From: Parascedosporium putredinis
Taxonomy: Eukaryota > Ascomycota > Sordariomycetes > Microascales > Microascaceae
Reading direction: 5' to 3'
NCBI GenBank assembly: GCA_949357655.1
Contig: CASHTG010000001.1
Location: 1,550,001 to 1,614,000, forward strand
DNA: 64,000 nucleotides
The position numbers and the translations under genes are program-made. The notes beneath the pieces are model-generated. The model saw only the letters and a list, made by a program, of their open reading frames with translations. It was not told the origin of the DNA and ran no database searches. This document shows, one piece after another, positions 12,471-22,697 of the stretch (positions are counted from its first letter, which is position 1; the number at the start of each line of letters is the position of its first letter).

Positions 12471-12500
12471 ATCAATGGATCCATTGATCATTGATGGATC
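12471..12500. repeat. 18-bp perfect palindrome with an overlapping second arm
   Basis: The sequence atcaatggatccattgat is its own reverse complement, and the following bases (cattgatggatc) provide another copy of the arm. The element lies about 850 bp upstream of the DDI1 start and could be a protein-binding site or a DNA cruciform. No function is shown. Confidence 0.7.
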
Positions 12501-15500
12501 ATTTGCGGCTCGCCGCCACAGCCTTAAGAGTTGGCCTCCTCCAGGCCGCACCAGACGGATTTGTCCAAACATGGTCTTCACAAGTCACGTAGAGAAGCAG
12601 ATTCCAAATCAAACATGATTGCTAAAGATAAAACCTCCCGTTTCCGACCTCACAGGAACCAGTCATCAATCGAGCTTTAAGGTACCGGGGAGGGAGAAGA
12701 GCTTCAAACCATCCCCCGAAAGAGCATGACCATCAGGGCCATGTCACCAAGACAAATTTATTTTGCGGCTCTCAAGTGGCCCTAGGAAGAAGACAAGACA
12801 GAGAAAAGATCACAGTCAAAGAGGACAAGAGAAGAAAGAGCTCCCCAAAAAAGCAGCTTTGACTTGTTCCCATCAATTCATGTGAGAGCAACTTGCTCAG
12901 AAATACCCTAGAGTCTGTCACCCCCGAAATCAGACCCGAAGGAGCGGGAGAAGGTTATGAGGCCTCGTCGCATGGCTCATCAATCGGTTCTATGTATTTC
13001 GGTGTCGACCTGAGAGATTGCCATCGCGGCCTTCTCATGGGCAAGGAATCGAATCGATGGTGTATGATAATACTAACGAAGCGTTCGAAAAGGATGCTGG
13101 ACACAAATGCACGATTTGTGGCTCTCTTGGCAGAGCCTCGCTGAGGCTCCTTGCCAGCATCCGAGAAATGGCTGCGTCCACCGTTGGGGCCCTACAAGTT
13201 GACTTGGTAGAGTTCTGAGAAGCCAACGCACCGAACCTTCCAGCGATGACGCTTCTCCCCAGCACAATTGCACTTGATTCATTGATTGTTCCCCTCAGCC
13301 CCCGCCACTTGTTCGGTGGCTGTATTCAGGCCCACCTTGACTTGGCTCCCGAGCCACCTACGAGTCCGAGCGCCAGGTGAGCTGACAATGCTGCGGGTCG
13401 AAGTGCGGATGACGTACAACATCTTCATAGTGCAAGAAGCCAAACCAAACCACGCCCCTCCCTCTCCCCTCCCCTCCCCAAAAGACAAGAAAAAACGAAT
13501 GCTACACCCCCTTCAACCTAATTCTTGGGACAGCATGGGGGTTCTTGTCATTAGCTTGCCAACTTGCACTACTGTGCTCCGATGCAAAGATCCTTCTTCA
13601 TTCGCCTGAGCCCAACGTGAATTTACAATCGGGCGGATTTCCAAGTCTAGATAAAATGTGCACAGCGTCAGGAGACCTGCCGTCGCCAAGGCAGAAAAAC
13701 AGAGGAACTTCTGCGTTTGCGGAGGGAGCTGACGTTGACTCACCGAGACTGGTGAGGTGAGCTGAGCTTCACCGCAAGCTTTGGGGCCGCCGACCTTTCG
13801 CGCAGCAGCGATCAACAACCTGTCAGCTTGGTGAGTCTTCGGCGACCGGTACAATTTGGCGGTCCCAACCGACTTTGTACATCAAACAGCGTGCACCGTA
13901 CATGGATGTAAAGGCGCCTCACAGAGGGACAGAGGGGCAGAGGCACAGAGGGCCAAAAGCGAGTCCGTTGTGACCCATCACTCCGACCCAGCGATGCGGG
14001 TCATTCCCCGATGGTTAATGCACGTCTCTCCACATCAATCTTAAGCCACGCGTGTCGGCTTCACTCGAGCTGATTTTCTTTCTGCGAGATCGCGAGAATA
14101 AGCAACAACGATTAGATCCCTTCAAAGACACCACGCCTTACTGAATACTATGACGTTGCTAATCGAAGCCACAAGCCGCCATTCAGGGTGAAGGACCCGC
14201 CCGCCCAAGTAATCGTCATGGATCAATGTTTACTCCGTCAAGTCCGCACACCGCCCATCTGGTTCGCAGCCCGCCCCAAAGATAATACAAGTAATAAGAC
14301 ACGGAAAAAAAGATGGCGAACACAATGACAAAAAAGGAATTCACGGATCAGGGATATCCGAAGCCAGGGGCAAGCAAATCCCAATTCGGACTCGCGTTTT
14401 CTCCTTTGGGTCGTTGGCCCTGTCAAAAATCCAAGGGACCAAAGGGTGGCAGCGTTTCGACCCTGCTTGTTCTTTGAGCCAATGTCCGGATGAGTGAATG
14501 TTTTGTTTTTGTGTGTATTCTTTCTTTGGGAACATTCAAGTCCAAGCTCCCCGCACCCTCATAAGCATCCCCGTGAAAGAACGCCCGGGCAGAGGGGTTT
14601 TGCTGGAGGAAGCTCAAGCTCGGCCAATCCTTGGAGGTGCAGGCAGTCTGTGAGGTATAGCTGAACCTTGTATTATAGTAAGACCCCTTTCGAGCCCTGA
14701 TCCCCTCAACAGCCGCCGCTGCCTTTCAAGCTCTCATGCATGCACCTGATCCTGCGAGCCTGCGCGCCCAGCGTCATCCTTGACCATGCATTTCTCTTCC
14801 TTGGGTCCTCAGCAAGCCCCGTGGCATCGACACGCGAGAAACCCCCACGCATCCAGCGATTCTGGGGCCAGCTCCATCTGTCCTCATCTGCCCTTCCCGG
14901 TTTTCTTCTTGGGCTTTCTTTTCGAGCTTGGAGTTTGGCTTGCGATTTTATTTCTTATTCCCTCTTCGGTCGATGAGGGATGCAGTGGCGTGCCCCTGTC
15001 CCCTGTCCCTGGCTTCGCACGCCACCCGGCACATTCTTCTATCTCAAAGGATGCGCTAACAAAGAGATGCCCACCTGAGGGGAGAGCACTTACACGGATA
15101 TACTCGGAGACCTGTCGATAGCTTGAGTAACAGAAATGAGATTTGGGGGCGCAGAGGGGATTGAAACAGCGGGCATACCCTCCACCCCTTCCCCAAGCAC
15201 AAATTGGAAGCCCTAAACACATCCATTATAACGAGCACTGGGTCACCAGGCTCGGGCCACAAGAAGTAAGTTGTATTCTGGATTGTATCCGGTAGATAGC
15301 AGCTCTGAAGAGGCACAGATGACAAGCTGCCCATGTTCTTCCTCTTCTCGTGTCCCTCTTCCGCTTTAATTTATTTTGTTTTCAAAGCAGTGGACTTTGG
15401 GCATTTCTTCCCCCATAACCCTATCCCCTTGTCCACCTTCAATGTTCATAGTATACAACGGATGTAACCTCTAAACGTACTTCATCGATCCAGTAGGTAC

Positions 15501-15778
15501 TTCATACGAGAATTCTTGAGGTTACCAAGAGCCCCTCCCGCCGAGGAAGTGAGAGGGACGAGTATTTCAAAGATCGCCCATGGTTAAGCAACCACCAGCA
15601 AACAGCTTGATGCAGTCGAACGTTGCTGATGTGGTGATCGGTCCATTAGTTTCACCTTTGTATGAAACTTTTGGTGGGGTCATTTCTCCTTGAATGGGAA
15701 AAAGGAGGGGAACGAAAAAAGCTGAACGGGGAACGAAAGGTTGAGCAAAGGACGGGGGATGGGAGGAAGGGGAAGGGG

Positions 15779-15794
15779 AAAAAAAAAAAAAAAA
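15779..15794. repeat. A16 homopolymer
   Basis: Sixteen consecutive A, flanked by ggaagggg and gaaaagg, form a purine-only block of about 40 bp. Its length in the assembly is probably unreliable. Confidence 0.8.
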
Positions 15795-16462
15795 GAAAAG
15801 GACAAAAGTGACTTTGAAAGGGTCATAGGCCGGCTCGTACCAAACACCTACAAGATTTACATTTGCTGTACATGGATGTAGGATATCCGAAAAGAATACT
15901 CCGAGAACAACCGCCAGCCATCAACTGTGGGAAAAACAACTCCCAAGAGGCCGGAGCCGGAGCATCTACAGCCTTCACCCAACTCAAGACGCCAGCTGAC
16001 GCCGTGGCGACCAGCAACCCCCTTGGCTTCGTCATCTCGGGAGACACCCCATGCAGACACCTTGAGACTAACGCTTGCTCCCAGCTCACGGGAAAGTAGA
16101 CAGCCCTGCCAACCATTACCAGCTAATACTCCTCCTCCTACCCTCTTTTTTTGTCCTTCCTCAACAGTGTGACGCTAAAAGGGCAAAGTGGGGACTAGCT
16201 CCTCTTACTTCCCGGGGACGAGCTAGTTAGCATCATGGCCACCTTTGTAAGAAGCAATCATGTCAAGTTCTCTCTTAAGATGCCTCATTGGCAAGCGTCT
16301 CTCTTCCATACCCAGTTCCCGTCCATCTTCTCCAAGCTCTCTCCACCGGACCCTTTTCTTCCCAGGGCATCTCTTTTCTTCAAGTCCCTCCTTGCAAGGC
16401 CCTTTATATCAACCTGCGACAAAACGGTAAGCTCTCAGACAAACAGAGGCTCACGGCTTACA

Positions 16463-17496
16463 ATGGCCCAACAACACCTTGAACTCCTGATGGCCGGCCT
16501 TCCAGACTCGGAGGCCAAACACCTAGACCTGAGATTTAGAGAACTCGGGATAGCCGACCAGGAGGCCTGTAGCGTTGTAGAGACGAGGGCCTTTATGAAT
16601 CCCGAGCATAGATGCACCCCGGAGAAGGTGGGTGGACCGACCAACCCTCTTGCTTGAGGTTCTCTACGATGTGTTTGCTCCTAACCTATACCTCTACCAT
16701 CACCTCCCCTTTTTGTAGTTCAAGTATCGCCTGACCAACTGCTCGGCTATATCATACGGCCTCTTCATCGTCTTGAACCCGGACCACAAGGGCCGCCTCT
16801 CCAAACTCGACCCAGGTATGCTCGAGAAACTAACGAATCAAGAAGACTCTGCTTCGCAAAAGCTCGCTCTCGTCGCCCACGCCGTCTCCACACTAGGGAC
16901 CTCGCCTGTAGTCACGGATGAGGACATGGCCTTTCCTAAGAACTGGAGAGATGCCCAGCCCAACGGCGTGGGCCACAAAGCACACGGTAGGACCGTTTGC
17001 CTCCACTCGCTAGCGATCCTCCCCGAGTTTCAGGGATTAGGGCTCGGCCCTCTCTTGATGAATACATATTTGGGATTTCTAAACGAAGCAAGGATAGCTG
17101 ATCGAGCGGCCCTGCTCTGCGAAGAGGTAAGGGGATACGAGGAAGCGGCGGCGGCTAATCACTGGCCGGGACCCTCCTTATGACCTTGATCTTCTTGCAG
17201 CTAACAACGGTAAACCATGGAAAAGCGCCTTGTGCCATTCTATGAGAAGCTAGGGTTCAAGTTCCTCGGTCCAAGTTCAGCTCAGTTTGGCGGCGGAGGC
17301 TGGTACGACATGGTGAGTTTCTCCCCCAGGCCCCGCCTCTGTGCGCATCAACATCAATGCAATGGATCCCGGATGGTCTACTGTGATTGAACCGTACATG
17401 CCCAGCACGGTGTAATAGCGCGCCTCGCACTAATGGCGGAAACCGTAGGTCCATGATTTCAAAGACACCGTGGATGCGAAGGCGACCCCGTCTTAG
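16463..17496 (+). CDS. GNAT N-acetyltransferase, arylalkylamine/polyamine type
   Basis: This is an acetyl-CoA dependent amine acetyltransferase of the AANAT-like group that includes yeast Paa1, so the substrate is probably an aryl-alkylamine or polyamine. Four exons are deduced: 16463-16627, 16719-17126, 17226-17312 and 17449-17496, giving 235 residues. The acetyl-CoA binding motif A is PEFQGLGLGPLLMNTYL (Q-x-x-G-x-G at residues 160-165). The C-terminus has LVPFYEKLGFKFLGPS and FGGGGWYDM, diagnostic of fungal members. Intron 3 must end at an AAG (17225), not at the nearer CAG (17200): CTAAC then serves as branch site and the frame stays open. With the CAG acceptor the protein ends early. The last exon (VHDFKDTVDAK...) follows a GTGAGT donor. 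An in-frame upstream ATG at 16235 would add about 76 basic, Ser/Phe-rich residues that resemble a mitochondrial presequence. It converges with ura5. Confidence 0.85.
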
Positions 17497-17994
17497 CTTG
17501 CAAAGGTTTACATACAGGAGAGTAGACAAAATTTGGGTTGGCGACAACCACTCGTGCGAGTATGGGCGATACTGTGCGCACCGCGCTCCCGGTCGCGGTC
17601 TTAGTCCGTGTGCAGGATGCATCCATCATGGATCCATGCATGGAGGGGCTTGGCTAAGAAAGAGACAAAATGAATAGGCGTGACGGGGCGCATTTCAGCC
17701 ATTTTTATTAGCTGGGCACACTTGCTTCCTCTCTTTCCTCTTTTTCTTTCTCCATTTCGTTTTTCTTCTTTCGGTTTCATCCCGTCGCCGTGTACTAGCT
17801 GAAACACCCAAGATGAGAAATCCATGGCCATGTGGTTAGGTAGCATTATTCATCGCCTATTGTTCTAGCGCCGAGACACGCGCATCTCTACTCCTCTTGC
17901 TCCTCTTGCTCCTCTTGCTCCTCTTGCCCATCGAGTCTTTGTATTATCTTTCTTCACGCCACGCGAAATTTCGAGAATTGTAGATGCACCAGCT
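17497..17994. other. Convergent spacer, GNAT and URA5 3' ends
   Basis: This 498-bp spacer holds both 3' UTRs. A T/C-rich block at 17698-17775 and a 9-bp tandem repeat at 17891-17926 lie on the URA5 side. I see no gene. Confidence 0.6.
17891..17926. repeat. 9-bp tandem repeat, four units
   Basis: Four perfect copies of ctcctcttg lie about 70 bp beyond the ura5 stop codon, so they are probably transcribed in its 3' UTR as a GA-rich repeat. Confidence 0.85.
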
Positions 17995-18688
17995 CTAATC
18001 ACTGGCCTTGTACTTGGCCCTGTACTCTTCGATATTCTTGATGTCCGTTTCAGAGGCGAAGCTCTTCATGCCGTCAATGATATCGTCGAGAGTGAGAATG
18101 GAGAAGATGGGAAGACCGTACTCCTTCCTCAGCTCTCCGATAGCACTCGGCATGGGCTTGGTATCGTCGCCGTCGGGGAAGGAAGCTTCTCCATACGGTC
18201 GAGCGCAACGACAATTCCCACAACGATACCGCCCTCCTTGCGAATCTTGTCGATGGCCTCCCTCTTCGCCGTGCCCGCAGTCACTACGTCGTCAACGACG
18301 AGCACTCTCTTCCCGCGAGCGGGGCACCGACAATGTTACCGCCCTCTCCGTGATCCTTGGCCTCCTTTCGGTCGAATGAGTAGCACTTAGAGGCGAACCT
18401 CGGCTCGAGGGCGCCAAGGCAGTAGGTAGTGAGGGTCGCGAGAGGAATTCCCTTGTAAGCGGGTCCGAAGACGATATCGAACTCGAGTCCCGTCGTGTCA
18501 ACGGCCTCGATAATGGTCTTGGCAAAAGCGTGGGCGATGGACTGGAGGAGATCGGAGCGGTAGAAGGAACCGGCGTTGAAGAAGTAGGGCGAGATGCGCT
18601 TCGACTTGAGTTCAAACTGGCCAAACTTGAGAACTCCGCCATCGATGGCGGCCTTGAGGAAATCCGCCTTGTATTGAGGTAGAGCCAT
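17995..18688 (-). CDS. ura5: Orotate phosphoribosyltransferase, two frameshifts
   Basis: The enzyme joins orotate and PRPP to orotidine 5'-phosphate in cytosolic pyrimidine synthesis. The start MALPQYKADFLK is the usual one for fungal Ura5. An in-frame ATG 21 codons upstream (18751) exists but is not family-like. The N-terminal half contains KSKRISPYFFNAG and DIVFGPAYKGIPLA, and the PRPP-binding motif VLVVDDVVTAGTA sits at about residue 127. The C-terminus runs through FSILTLDDIIDGM to KYKASD. Two single-base gaps, near 18311-18315 and in the G run 18175-18178, break the frame; the first falls just before the PRPP motif, so the open frame as given lacks the active site. Adding one base at each gives 231 residues, the normal family length. 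No intron is seen. It is convergent with the GNAT gene and divergent from nog1. Confidence 0.92.
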
Positions 18689-19547
18689 GCTGGAAAGAGA
18701 TCGAGGGGAGCCCAAGAGAATCAAAGATTTTGCTTTCGTTGACTGAAACAAACAACGGGTAAGTTAGATAGACGATGGGAACCTGGTGTTGTGAAGTGAA
18801 TATCAAATTAAGTCCACATGTAAAATAGAAAAAAAAAGATGCGATGAGTTTTTAGTGGGGTGAGGAGGGGTGAGGAGGGGCAATCCTTTCTAAGGGTGCG
18901 GGAAAAAAAGACAAAAAAAAAAGACAAGATCAGTGATGGCCACTGCCAAACACGCAGCTTGAGCTAACTTGTTAGTCAAGGCTTCAAGAAGCAGACGAGA
19001 CCATGGGAAAGGAAGATGGACTCTGTAACAGATATATTTCGATTAATTGTAGACAGTATACATATAATGAAGAATCTGTTGACACTCCTTGACATTTTCC
19101 CATTTAAATCCCAACTTATCACAGCATTGCGGTTGATGGAGCTAGATGTTCAAGGAGCCATGAGCCGTCAAACCCAGAGGGAACATTGAAGCGACTCTTT
19201 GGCGAGGATAGGAAAATGATGAAGTCAATGGGGTGCAAGGGATTCGGTAGAGAAAAAAAGAAAAAAGGAAAGAAAAAAGGAAAAAAAGGAAAGAAAAAAG
19301 AAAAAGAGTATGCGGGGCAGAAAAGTGGATCCTGATAAGATAAGCTAGGTACGTACCGCAAAGCCCGCCCTCCACATTAGTTTTCGCCAAAAAAATCCAT
19401 TCTCAGCAGAAAAAGATTTTTTGGCCCACCGCCTTCGAAGCCGCCGCCAGGGACCTTTGGCCTCGACTTCTCATCACCTCCCTCCCCTCCCTCTCAGACT
19501 CCGAATATCCTCACCAACTGCGACGCCAGCCACGCACGACGCCCACC
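18689..19547. promoter_or_regulatory. Divergent promoter region of URA5 and NOG1
   Basis: The 859 bp between the two start codons must contain both promoters and leaders. Visible features are a repeated gaggggtga block at 18858-18882, A-rich runs at 18825-18838 and 18903-18925, and a 59-bp almost pure purine tract at 19250-19308. The NOG1 leader just before the ATG is C/T-rich, common in fungal housekeeping promoters. No TATA box is obvious. Confidence 0.55.
19250..19308. repeat. A/G-only tract in the URA5-NOG1 promoter region
   Basis: A 59-bp stretch of only A and G on the + strand, made of runs of A broken by single or paired G, with approximate mirror symmetry. Such tracts can exclude nucleosomes and can form triplex DNA. 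The role here is inferred only from position. Confidence 0.75.
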
Positions 19548-21844
19548 ATGAGGACTTCATTCAAGGATATCCCGCCCGTGCCTACGGCGCAGGAGTTTAT
19601 CGACATCACCCTGAGCCGCACCCAACGCCGCCTCCCCACCCAGATCCGTGCCGGTTTCCAGATCAGCCGTATCCGAGCCTTCTACACGAGAAAAGTCAAG
19701 TTCACCCAAGAGACCCTAAGTGAGAGGTTTGGGGAGATTATTGAAGCCTTCCCGAGGTTGAATGGTAAGAACACCCAGATCCGGCCATGCCTCGCTTCTG
19801 CCTCTCTTGGCGGCCTGTGAACCTCAATGACCTATGCTAACTCGGTGTGCAGACGTTCACCCGTTCCACAAGGATCTTTTCAACACTCTATATGATGCCG
19901 ACCATGTATGTTGTCCACCTGAAACTACGCATTTGTTCTGCTCCCCAGATTACAATCTAACCTCTTGTTTGCCCCTCATCAGTTCCGTATTGCTCTCGGC
20001 CAACTGAGCACCGCCAAGCACCTCGTCGAGACCGTCTCCCGCGATTACGTCCGACTCATCAAGTATGCGCAGTCGCTCTTCCAGTGCAAACAGCTCAAGC
20101 GTGCGGCCCTCGGTCGTATGGCGACCATTGTCAAGAAGTTGAAGGAGCCTCTTCTGTACCTTGACCAGGTCCGCCAGCATCTTGGCCGTCTGCCCGCCAT
20201 CGACCCCAATACCCGCACTCTTCTGATTTGCGGTTTCCCCAACACCGGCAAGTCCTCGTTTTTGAGGAGCATCACCAGGGCCGATGTTGATGTCCAGCCC
20301 TATGCATTCACAAGTAAGTTTTATGCCCTCGTGCACAGCATCCCGCCCAATCCCAAAGGCTGACACTCTCGGTAGCCAAGAGTCTGTTCGTCGGACACTT
20401 CGACCATTCTTACCTGAGGTTCTGTGCTATCGACACACCGGGAATTTTGGATCATCCTCTAGAGGAAATGAACACCATCGAAATGCAGTCCATCACCGCC
20501 ATTGCTCACCTTCGCGCCGCCATTCTCTATTTCATGGATCTTAGTGAACAGTGTGGCTACCCTGTCTCTGCCCAAATCGCCCTCTTCAAGAGCATCCGCC
20601 CTCTGTTTGCCAACAAGATTGTCTTCTTGGCCATCAACAAGATTGATGTCGCCAAGCCCGAGGACCTCAGCCCCGACCTCCAGGAGCAAATCCAGTCCCT
20701 AGTGAAGTCTGGCGAGGTTACGGACATTCTCCAGCTTTCTTGCAACACACAGGAGGGTGTTCAGGAGGCCAAGAATGCCGCTTGCGAGAGGCTGATTGCC
20801 GAGAGAGTATCTCAGAAACTCAAGGCTGGCACTTCCAACAGCGGTGCGATTGGCGGCCGCCTGGCGGAAGTCATGGCTCGCATCCACGTTGCGCAACCCA
20901 TGGGCGGCGCCACCCGCGAGACCTTTATCCCAGATGCCGTCAAGTCTCTGAAGAAGTACGATAAAGAGGATCCCGAGCGCCGGAAGCTCGCTCGTGATGT
21001 TGAAGTCGAGAACGGCGGCGCTGGCGTGTTCAACGTCGACCTCAAGGCCGATTATCTCTTGGAGAACCCTGAGTGGAAATACGACAAGATCCCCGAGATT
21101 GTGGATGGCAAGAATGTGGCGGATTATATCGACCCGGATATTGAAGCGAAGCTCGCCGAGCTTGAGGCCGAGGAAGAGCGTCTGGAGAATGAAGGCTACT
21201 ATGACGAGGAGGAGGAGTTGACCGACGATGAGGATCGCAAGGCTCTCGAAGACGCCAAGAAGATTCGCGAAAAGATCAGTCTCATCAGGAATGACGCCAG
21301 GTTGAAGAAGAGGCTAAAGAACAGGCCCATCATGCCCAGATCCAAGACCAAGAAGACTTTGTCCGAGATGGATGAGGCTCTCGACGTTCTCGGTGTCGAT
21401 ACGTCGCGCTTCCTGCCCGCCATGCAAGAACAGCTTCCCCGTCGTGGAAGATCCACGACTAGGAGTCGTCTTGGCACTGAGGATGCCATGGACGTCGACC
21501 CCAACACCCTCCAGGCCGCAAAGGACCGCATCAGGGCTATGAGCCGAGCTAGGAGTCAGCCTAGATCCAACAGGCAGGATGATGGTGTTACAACCGAGTC
21601 TGGCCGAACCAGAGCCGAGAAGCTCACCAGACTCAACCAGAAGAGGATGAATAGGATGGCTAGGCAGGGTGAGGCCGACAGACATGAGACGGCGTCTTTG
21701 GCAAAGCATCTGGTAAGTTTAAATCTGCTCTTCTCTATCTTGCCTTCCTTTTTCTTTTTCCTTTTTTTTTATTTCACCCTGCTAACGTACATTCCCCCAT
21801 AGGTTGCTGGAAAGCGTGGCATCGGAAAGACGAACAGGCGCTAA
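19548..21844 (+). CDS. nog1: Nog1 nucleolar GTPase for 60S ribosome assembly
   Basis: Nog1 is an essential GTPase that rides on pre-60S particles from nucleolus to cytoplasm. Five exons (19548-19764, 19853-19905, 19983-20313, 20376-21712, 21803-21844) join to exactly 660 codons, 659 residues, with no frameshift. All four introns have GTAAG/GTATG donors and YAG acceptors. The N-terminus MRTSFKDIPPVPTAQEF starts a conserved helical domain. The G1 loop GFPNTGKSS is at about residue 174, G3 is DTPG in the IDTPGILDHPLEEMNTIEM block, and G4 is NKID. An acidic and basic C-terminal region includes DYIDPDIEAKLAELEAEE and ends HLVAGKRGIGKTNRR. The start has a good CACCATGAGG context. It is divergent from ura5 and convergent with gdi1, and its intact frame contrasts with both neighbours. 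Confidence 0.96.
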
Positions 21845-22697
21845 GCAGCTCCCGCTTGTCTTGTCCGTTTCTGTATCTCGATATAACCCCTTCCCCCTCG
21901 GCGATACCCGCTTCATTGCTCTTCATCTTCTCCCCATATCCTGTCTCTCTATCATCATCTCCCGTGGCCCACCACATGGGTGGTTCTTGTTTAACGTTGC
22001 TTTTCACGACCGCAAATCGCTTGGGGGTTTCAAAAGACTGCAAAAGTGTTAAGGGCATGGAGGCGTTTGGCTGGCTGGTTTCGTCTGGTAAACGAAAAGA
22101 AAAAATGGAAAAAGCCCCAGACACTTGTCAACTTGACTAACGAGGGCTATACTGAGCGTCCTTTGTTCGCTTTTCGTGGAACTTTTTACTAGTTGTCTTT
22201 TTCTCTCCTTTTTCATTATAAAAACAAACATGATTCCACATCTATGATAGTCACGGGTGTGCACGTTTCCGGGACCAGCGTAAATTCCAACCCCATGCTC
22301 TGTCCGATGTTCTCGATTTTTCTATTTGGCGCCTGACTTGCATTGAGAAATGCCGTTGGGAGGCAGCACTGGGCGTAACAGCTAGTTGATGCCCGATACC
22401 ACAATGCCCCCATTGTGATCAATATAGACCGGCCCCACTATATGTACCCCGGAGATGCTCATCACTTGCACATCGAGCGCAATACAGAATTATTTGTTCT
22501 TATTTCTCTGGAAATGAGGTTTAGTGCAAGCACTACCTACTACGCAAGCCTTTTCCTAGGCTTGGGCGTGGGGTGAGCTAATATCGTATTTAACTTTCTC
22601 CGCCTGGTTCTTGTTCGCAACGTCTCTTCGGGGCCCAAACAGCTAATGCGCCAGTCTTAAATTTCCCAACACCCGCAACCGCGTAGGCGGTTGCAGC
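21845..22697. other. Convergent spacer, NOG1 and GDI1 3' ends
   Basis: This 853-bp spacer holds two 3' UTRs. Pyrimidine-rich DNA follows NOG1. Short frames in it are not protein-like. I see no RNA gene. Confidence 0.55.

Larger units (their letters stand above)
11629..16462. other. Gene-free stretch between DDI1 and the GNAT gene
   Basis: The left part should contain the DDI1 promoter and 5' UTR. The right part should hold the GNAT gene promoter and leader. No frame here has family-like content. The stretch carries a perfect 18-bp palindrome (12471-12488), purine-rich blocks such as 13920-13955, and a 16-base A run at 15779-15794. A frame open from 16235 runs in phase into the GNAT gene and could encode an N-terminal extension. 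Confidence 0.6.

Noticed and set aside
17127..17260. Frameshift in GNAT exon 3
   Set aside because: Using the CAG acceptor seems to require a one-base correction, but the AAG acceptor at 17225 gives an intact family sequence without any error.
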